A DNA stretch of 64,000 bases from the NCBI GenBank assembly GCA_964035795.1, contig OZ038325.1, positions 8,875,698 to 8,939,697 on the forward strand, in the 5' to 3' direction. Positions within the stretch are counted from its first letter, which is position 1. Every line of letters starts with the position of its first letter. Position numbers and translations under genes: made by a program. Shown here in pieces: positions 53,770-64,000 of the stretch. Below the pieces are notes generated by a model, which was not told the origin of the DNA, searched no databases, and saw nothing but the letters and a program-made list of their open reading frames with translations. Source of the stretch: Pterobdella sp. o SKG-2022 (taxonomy: Eukaryota > Annelida > Clitellata > Hirudinida > Piscicolidae).

Positions 53770-56363
53770 CAAAGTGAACAATTTGTGTATAAAATTATGA
53801 ACAAGCGGAGTTTGTTATTTTTATCTGGGGTTGATGCTTTTATAAAGCTCCCAAACATCAACCAAACAATCTTCCGAATTAGTCTAGAGGTAGAGAATGT
53901 TATGTTAATTTTATGTTTCGCTTTCATGTTTGTTTCCATCGATTCAGTTTAACTATATAAAGCTAGCAAGAGATAGCGATGCATGTTTTGAAATCCAATA
54001 AGACAACTCGGGTCTAGAGACTACACCATAGACCAATGGTGGCATTCCAGTTAAATTTTATTTTATTGTTATATTTCAGAGTGTGTTCTCTAGAATATGC
54101 TCCACAAGTTAGCCACCCAAAACTAAGAACTTTATGTTATCAACCTCCTTATAACTTTAGTTTCAACTGCAAATCTATTCTTTTGAAAATTCCTTATTAA
54201 ACATTGCCCGCAATACACTCACACCCCTGGGATACACACTCGGAAGTTCTCCTGTTAAACGCATCTTCATTTTTCCCTTTATTGACGTAAGTAACGTTTC
54301 AAACCGAGAGAATTTGAATCTTTGTATTGAAATCTTGAAGCTGTTTGAGAAAACTTTCAATTATCGTTGGACAACGTTCATTCCGAAGTTTTCAACCCGC
54401 CAAATTTAACGATGTTATTTTAAAATTTCAAAAATTTTTCTTTGAAATTCAATGGTATAAACTATAAAACTGTGTATATTTTGTCCATTTTTTCTCTGTA
54501 CAGCGTTTAAAGGCTTTGTTTTTGAATATTTGAATATCATCAAATTATACAGAAAACTCCTAGCCAATTGTTTTCTCAATCTCCTACTTTTCATGGTATT
54601 TTTTTTTCTTCTCTTGTTCAAACCCTACAGTGTAAAGCTGCAGATTTTAAACCCTCTCCTTGAACTATTTATTAAAATAATCTAAATACCCACCAATATC
54701 TATCTATATAAAAAAAACTGAAAAAACTTCAATTAATTATTATTAATTAATTAACTTTAATTAATATGAAATAATTGAACAAATATTTTAATATCTCCAT
54801 TAAGTTTTTTGCTATTCTGTACCTCTCATTATCTTCACTTAGTTTGTTGTTATCCTCGCAACAGTGTCCACGTTAAGCTCAAGCTCTTTTGTCGTAGCTT
54901 CATTAGTTCAACATATATTTATTGAAAATTTTAATTCTTTGTTATGGCGTTTGAAGATTTCATTTCAGGCGTTTAAAAGTAAATTCCAAAAAATTTATCG
55001 CTTTTCATATGATCCAATATTTCATGGTCAAAAATGTATGTTTCAAACTTTGAGTATAAATATTCTATAAAAGTTTTGAAAATATCTTTTGCGTATATTT
55101 TCACAAGAAATAATATGTTCGGTATTTTGTATTTTCTATTGAATTTGTCAGATAATAAATCGTTGTTCGCATAGTTTATAGGACAATTTTTATTTTCAGT
55201 CGGAAGCCAATGATTTTAGTTGAGATTTTTTTTAAATCCCTAGAAAGTATATTATCATCAGCAATCATTAAAGATTTATAAATTATGATGGAGATGCCAA
55301 CTTATGGACGTAAATTTTAACAGTAATAATGATTTTATCACTCGTTGTGCAGTAAAGGCGCTTTGAAGTCTAAGTAACTCCAATGGTTGTGTACAAAAGC
55401 TTTGAAAAATATTCCTTTATTTTGTTCGCTTTTGTTGTTTTGAGATATTCTTTTTGGTTTTATTTTTGGAGTATCTGATTTTAGTTTCTCAACTAAATAC
55501 CGATCACTTTCAATATTTTGAACAAAAACAAACTGCAAGCATAATAGAAACACTTTTGCGTTGTTGTTTAGGTTGTAAGCAGGTTGCAAAGAAAAGATTA
55601 TCAGCACTACCCACTCATTCACCCATGTGTAAAAACCCCTTTTGAAGTCTCTTGATGATAATTTTATTTATAAAACAAAAATTTACAGTTTTTTGCTGAA
55701 ACTTTTGATTCCACAAGGTTCTGAAATTTATCTCTGATGTCTCAATTTTGGCATTATCACTTTGCGATTTGCATTAAAGACAATCTTACGTTGTTTTGAG
55801 CCAATAACTCTATCCTTTTCATCATCACCTGCATATATTTTATCAAAGCTACTCTGAAACTAGGGTTGTTTATTATTTTTATTTATTGAATTATAAATTA
55901 GATCTAACTAGACGCCAAAGAAAAATTATTAAAACATATAACGCGTAATTTTAAAAATTTTTTCCCTTCAAAATAAATAGTTCATAACACTTTTTTCTTC
56001 ATGAAAATATAAAAAAATTATTTAATTCTGCGATTAGTTTTATCCCCAGTCAATGATCGAATGAAAAAAAAATTTATTTATAACTGGAAAAAAAAGCGAA
56101 AGATTTCAATCAATTGAAAATGCTAAAAAATCAAGTCACGCAAAAATACCGGTTCTAGAAATTTTGTATTCATTTGCATTAATTCATCTTCAACCATTCA
56201 CCATAAATCCAAGCCAATCATCAATTCATTGAATAATACAGTCATTCATCAATTTAATCAAAACACATCCAATAACTTCTTGAACCATTCATAAATGCAT
56301 GAATTAATGCATTCATGCATCAAATCACTCATTTCACCTATGAACTCTCTCCAACTTCCATCC
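53770..56363. other. convergent intergenic region between stomatin and PARL
   Basis: AT-rich spacer between two 3' ends. Small ORFs at 54175-54360 and 55338-55622 (both minus) are coding-like in places but unrecognised. There is a palindromic AATTAATTA cluster near 54730-54765. No supported gene. Confidence 0.35.
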
Positions 56364-59363
<3,000 letters not shown>

Positions 59364-60316
59364 CTAAAAAGTTTGTTTTATAAGTTGAATTATTGTATGT
59401 ATATAAATAAATATATATATATATATATATATTTATTTATTTATAGTGATTTTAACTTATAAAGTTATCAGTCTAATTATGAATTAAAATCATAAAGCAA
59501 AGTTTAAATTATTAAAGAAGAATTATCATCTAACATGACGTGGTTTTCTTGTTTACTCAACAAAATTCTATGAACGTTTTTAGTGTTGTAGAAAAAATTC
59601 ATTTTTATATAATTACATCAGAATTTCAGTAAAAATGCAAGAACGATATTTCGAAACCAAGTTTACTTTTAACTATAAGCAATTGTATGAAAAAGTAATT
59701 CAAATACTAAACCTAATGAGAGATCTATGATTTGAACGAGTTAAAAATAAATCTACTTTTTTTAATAGCTTTCATATTTTTTGTTTCTATCACAAGTACA
59801 TAACATTTTTGCTAAGAGATCCTTACGAAAAGCTTTTTGGATGTTTTGATGTAAAATTTTTTTTTCGCCCTTTAACAAGATTTCATCATTTTCAAGATTT
59901 TGTAAAAAAAATGCTGAAAAATCATTAAAACATAAAAAACAAAATAAAAAATTGAAACAAAAGAGTACAAAGTTCTTTTCAAAAACCAAACATATGTATA
60001 AAAATGGTAGTTTTTATGCGAAAAAATGCAAAATATATCGAAAAAAACAAAAACTAATATTTTAAACGAAAGTAAAAAAATAGATATTATAAAATGTAAA
60101 AAATAAAATTAAATAGCAAATTGCACGAAAATACGAAAAAAGCGTCCATCCAACAAAAAAAACAATAAACATATATAAAAGCACACAAAAAACAACACAC
60201 AAGCAAACACACACAGCACACACAAACACATACTCACACACATGAATAGAGTGGACTCCCGGAGTGAAAGACTCGCAAATAAGGCTACAAAAGCTGGAAT
60301 AGTTAAAGCTACACAC
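59364..60316. other. region upstream of PARL
   Basis: AT-rich, with a short (TA)n at about 59400-59450 and a CA-rich patch at about 60195-60245. It may hold the missing first PARL exon and the 3' end of the next minus-strand gene, but neither could be identified. Confidence 0.35.
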
Positions 60317-61990
60317 CGTCATTTCCCCCATTTTCTTAATTCTACCCAATCCACTGCTGTTTATGGTCTTTTTGAACTTTCTTATTGCTGTGAACACTCT
60401 TAAATGTTCTTTAAATTTTTTATGCCTCCTTCCCCCTGTGCTTTTGCTTCCATTACCGTTGAATTTTAAATTCTTTTAATGTTTGTATCTGTTTCCTTTT
60501 GGGTGGAATCTTGTGGTAATATAACAAGATGAAGATAAAATATATTTCACTAATGTAATGGTCTATAATCTTCTTCAATCTTATTTTGGATAATCAAAAC
60601 TACTCCCATCATGATTAAGTAGAGTATCACCTCCAATCATCATTATCATCATCATCATCACAACCATCCTCATCATCCCCATCATCATCACAACCATTCT
60701 CATCACTATCATCATCATCCTCACCACCATCATCATCATCAACGTCATCATCCCTATCATCTTCATCGTCCTCATCATCATCATCACCCCCACCATCATC
60801 ATAACCACCATCATCATCATCACCATCATCAGCCCGGCGGAAGAACCCACCTTCTCGTGGTGCTGGGTGTGCACTCCAACAAGAGTGTCGAAGAGGCTCT
60901 AAACCACGTCAGTTTCCAACCACAAAACATTTCGAGAATTCATCCGTCATTTTTATCGCTGCTCACCAAAAGTCACAAACAACTCGAAGCTGCAAGTTTC
61001 TTTCGGTACTAGCTCCAAAGAGTGTCGGAAGAGTCTTTGGAAGCTGGCGCTCAACAACAATAACAATCACCGCCATCATCATCATCACCACCACTATCAT
61101 CATCATCATCATTACATCCGGATGACGTCACAGATGATGACGTAATCTACTTGATGTTGTCGTGTGGCAAGCATTCAAAAGCGAAAAGTCTTCACTAATT
61201 ACCTGCTATCGACGTTGTTATTAGCTTAAGCCATTGTGAGCTTGTCCATGTTTACTAAATTATTACTATTTTATCGTGGTTATCTTGATGAGATTTAGGG
61301 TTTTTGGTGCATTTTTAGTTTTTTAAGAATAATTTTGGTGATATTTAATGTTTTTTATTCTATTTTTATATTTAGTATTTATAGAGATGCTCTTTAATTT
61401 AACGTTAATAGTAATTTTTCAAGCTTCGGTTTTACATTGCTAAGTTTGTATATTTCAATCAATAATCTCATTAATATTTATGAAAAAATTTAATTAATAT
61501 GCATAAAATTAAGTCATGAATATGCATTTATTTCACCTATGGGATTACATATTAGAATCTGATAGTTGATAGGATTAAGGGTAGGATGAGTAAGCTTTAT
61601 GAAATTAGTATTTAATCTTGTGTCTAGAATGATATAATAACAAGAACAATAATTATTATTTTAATAAAAATTTGAAAAATGAAAATGCTTATCAATGCTA
61701 TAAATAAAAATATTCCTTTTTATATTTTTATTTATTATACTTCAACCATTTTTTTTTTCTATTATCAGCCTAAAAACATTTTAAAATACCAACCATTTTA
61801 ACCACTGCACTAAACAAAACCCCAAAATCCTGAAACCAGACACCATGACACGCTTGGCTGGTGTATCCGATGCAACAAGAAACTTATATGCTAGTATTAC
61901 AAATAGCATTCTGTCCTACCTTCCCATTCTTGAATAATTCTCTAGTTACTAATGCTTCTCTGCCGTCTGGAGGAATGCCACTTTGGATGT
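60317..61990 (-). CDS. three exons of an unrecognised minus-strand gene (partial)
   Basis: Three short frames are bounded by good splice signals. Exon 61990-61920 encodes IQSGIPPDGREALV and TRELFKNGK and ends at AAG|GTAGGA. Exon 60898-60851 encodes SLFDTLVGVHTQHHEK and ends at AAG|GTGGGT. Exon 60387-60317 encodes IRKFKKTINSSGLGRIKKMG and EMT and ends at ACG|GTGTGT. The first two are phase-compatible (phase 0) and could be directly adjacent. The third needs one nucleotide from a preceding exon, so at least one exon between 60851 and 60387 is missing. Start, end and family are unknown. The composition is clearly more protein-like and richer in G+C than the surrounding DNA. Charged helices suggest a soluble cytoplasmic protein, which is inference. 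Confidence 0.4.
60632..60833. repeat. (ATC)n trinucleotide repeat
   Basis: About 200 bp of imperfect CAT/ATC triplets, in the presumed intron just downstream (minus-strand sense) of the exon at 60898-60851. A second, shorter block lies at about 61068-61117. Confidence 0.9.
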
Positions 61991-64000
61991 CTGGTGTGTG
62001 TGTTTGACAGTGGGAAACTGATAATTAGGGTTTTGAACTTTCATCTGCCAGTGAAGATGGGTGATATGAGGTTCTGGATGATGAGAAAATTTTTGTTGAA
62101 TCAGTATTTAGCTTGTAGTATTATTGACTGCGATGTTTCTACAAGTATGAAGGTTCTATCAAGAAGTTATGGAAATTTATTATCTCCTACAACTTCTCAT
62201 ACATTTAAATGAACACTGTTACAATATAAATGATTATTAACAATAACTTTTAAAATAACTATCAAAACAATAAAATAAAAATAATAATAATAATAAATAA
62301 TATTATTTATTGTTCTTATTTTTATTCTTCCCTCTGCGGCCATAAAACAACATCATGCCAACCCTGTTTTGTTTTTTTATGCGCAGATTTAACAACCCAG
62401 ATAAGGTAAGGTTGTTTTGGAGTTTGGATCCAGATTTATTGGTTTAATTAACTTTAATTATGGATTAATAATGAAAGTTTAATTCAATTTTTTTCTTAAT
62501 TACTTTCTATTATATATATTAATAAAATGGATTTAATTTATTAATTAATTTTAGTTAAAAGCTTATAATAAGGGTTAGTATTGATTTTTTTAAAGTCAAG
62601 TTTATTTTTAGAACTCTTCTATTTATAATTCCTCAATAAGGTAACATATAGCTAAATTTAAATTAAATACACCTTTGATTAACGGTTGTATTCCCAAGTT
62701 TTTTCGACATTTTTAATATATTTGAACCTCTACATGATAATGTAAGTTCATCTTACGAAAAGCTTCCTTGGAATAAAATAAACTCCCAAAAGTGTTTTCA
62801 ATTGAATATTTACATTTGGCTCGAAGAATTAAAACATTCATGCTGTTATGAGCACTTTTAACAATAAAAACAACAATAATAATCTCATTATGAACTAAAA
62901 TAATAAATTTGATAATAACAATAATAATGCTAATAATAACAATAATAATGCCAATAATAACAATAATAATGCTAATATTAACAATAATAATGCTAATAAT
63001 AACAATTATAAGGCTAATAATAACAATAACATCACTAGCAATAACACCACTTGAATGAAATGACGCTAATACAAATTAAGCTATTAATAGCCACCATAAG
63101 GAATCAATTGAACTATTACCATGACCTCTAATCGTTGGTCATTATACCAGGGACATCCCTGTGTTTATGCTTGTTTAGTTAGTAACTCTATCAAGATTTT
63201 AATGTAGTAGTAGTAGTAGTATCATTCGTGTTTTCTTGCGCATGAGCAGCTCAACGGATGTATTAAGGAAATTTTCCATTGCATTACACGTGGCCGATTT
63301 TTTTGTTTTATCAGTTTACTTTTCGTTTGAAGATGATGAGGTTTGTGATGGTGATGATGATGAGGATAACAATGAGATTGCTTATGTTGATGATGATAAT
63401 GAAAGTGAAGAGGATGATGATGATGGTTGTATTAATCATAAGGGGGATGAAGATTATTGTGGCGATGATGATGATGAGGAGAAGAGTGACGATGATGATT
63501 TTTATTTACACCTGTATTCACTTTTCCAATGTTTTTTCCAAAAAATAATTGCGACAATATTTTCATTCAGTGGTTATATCATCACTTCATTCAGGGTTTT
63601 TGTTCTTCCGTATTAAATAATAAATCCTTTCATTATTACGTTTGTGGGTCTTTTTACTTCCAAAAACTGTATAAAATCACAAAAACAGCAAAAAAAAATA
63701 ATATTTTTTTTATTATTTGGTAGCACTAATTACCGGAATAATCGAGCCATTAAGCTTCGTGTAAGTATTAATGTTTAGCTCATATTATCGCTCATGTTTT
63801 TTGGTATTCATTTTTTCGTTTTTTATTAAGTTTTGTCCTAACTTTTGGAGTTTTTTAAAAATATCTTTTATAGCTTCATAATGATATGACGTAATTTCAA
63901 TAAATTAGATTCTGTTCTTGTTTAAATTTTCGTTTACATAGCAACAAGCTTGTGTTTAAAAGTTAAGCGAGGTGTGAACTATTTTATAATTTGAAAATTT
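61991..64000. other. repeat-rich right end, no supported gene
   Basis: It contains AAT-rich tracts, a diverged copy of the 42861 repeat (62716-62808), a 21-bp minisatellite and a GAT-rich block (about 63330-63500). The GAT-rich block gives an acidic 126-codon ORF that I do not accept. Upstream exons of the gene at 60317-61990 would be expected here but were not seen. Confidence 0.35.
62908..63034. repeat. 21-bp minisatellite, about six units
   Basis: The unit GCTAATAATAACAATAATAA plus T recurs with its GC at 62929, 62950, 62971, 62992 and 63013, exactly 21 bp apart, with a few substitutions. It probably grew out of the surrounding AAT-rich DNA. Confidence 0.9.

Noticed and set aside
60581..60874. 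97-codon Met/Val-rich minus-strand ORF
   Set aside because: It reads the (ATC)n repeat. Only the short part before the donor at 60851 is a credible exon.
62391..62408. Possible plus-strand micro-exon between CAG and GTAAGG
   Set aside because: Splice signals are good, but about 18 nt with no neighbouring coding sequence cannot be supported.
63236..63616. 126-codon acidic ORF
   Set aside because: Its core is a GAT-rich repeat with flanking AT-rich DNA; no splice signals or conserved segment.

Overview
The window is AT-rich genomic DNA of an animal. Most genes are broken into many short exons with GT-AG introns, and microsatellites are frequent: (GATA)n, (TA)n, (AAT)n and (ATC)n. There are no operons, bacterial ribosome binding sites or CRISPR arrays. 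Clear gene identities are an unconventional myosin VIIa, a stomatin, the mitochondrial rhomboid protease PARL, a TRIM-type RING/B-box protein and a claudin/PMP22-like four-pass membrane protein. Together they fit a bilaterian invertebrate. A lophotrochozoan is my guess, but the sequence does not settle the phylum.

Layout. 2-976 and 1436-6802 (+) are two neighbouring intronless ORFs for low-complexity Lys/Ser/Asn/Gln-rich proteins that I do not recognise. The second is 1788 aa and carries four copies of a leucine-rich helical repeat and a C-terminal cysteine cluster. 8362-12125 (+) is a 10-exon TRIM gene. 13543-26957 (-) is myosin VIIa, for which I could join 38 exons in one frame (2140 aa). 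28591-30217 (-) is a two-exon C2H2 zinc-finger gene. 32167-34718 (-) is a five-exon tetraspan gene. 36322-37275 (-) is a single-exon protein resembling the C1orf74/DUF4504 family. 37276-45218 holds no gene I can support, only repeat traces. 45219-53769 (+) is a stomatin with a long acidic tail; its first exon was not found. 56364-59363 (-) is PARL, convergent with the stomatin gene and lacking only its start. 60317-61990 (-) holds three short exons of an unrecognised gene. The rest, to 64000, is repeat-rich.

The genes look like independent transcription units. I see no evidence that they form a pathway or cluster. The least explained items are the repeat/cysteine protein at 1436-6802, the tetranucleotide arrays that abut splice sites in the myosin VIIa and PARL genes, a probable tRNA-derived SINE family, and the unrecognised exons near 60-62 kb.

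All exon boundaries were found by eye from GT/AG sites, reading-frame continuity and remembered family sequence. No alignment or search was run.
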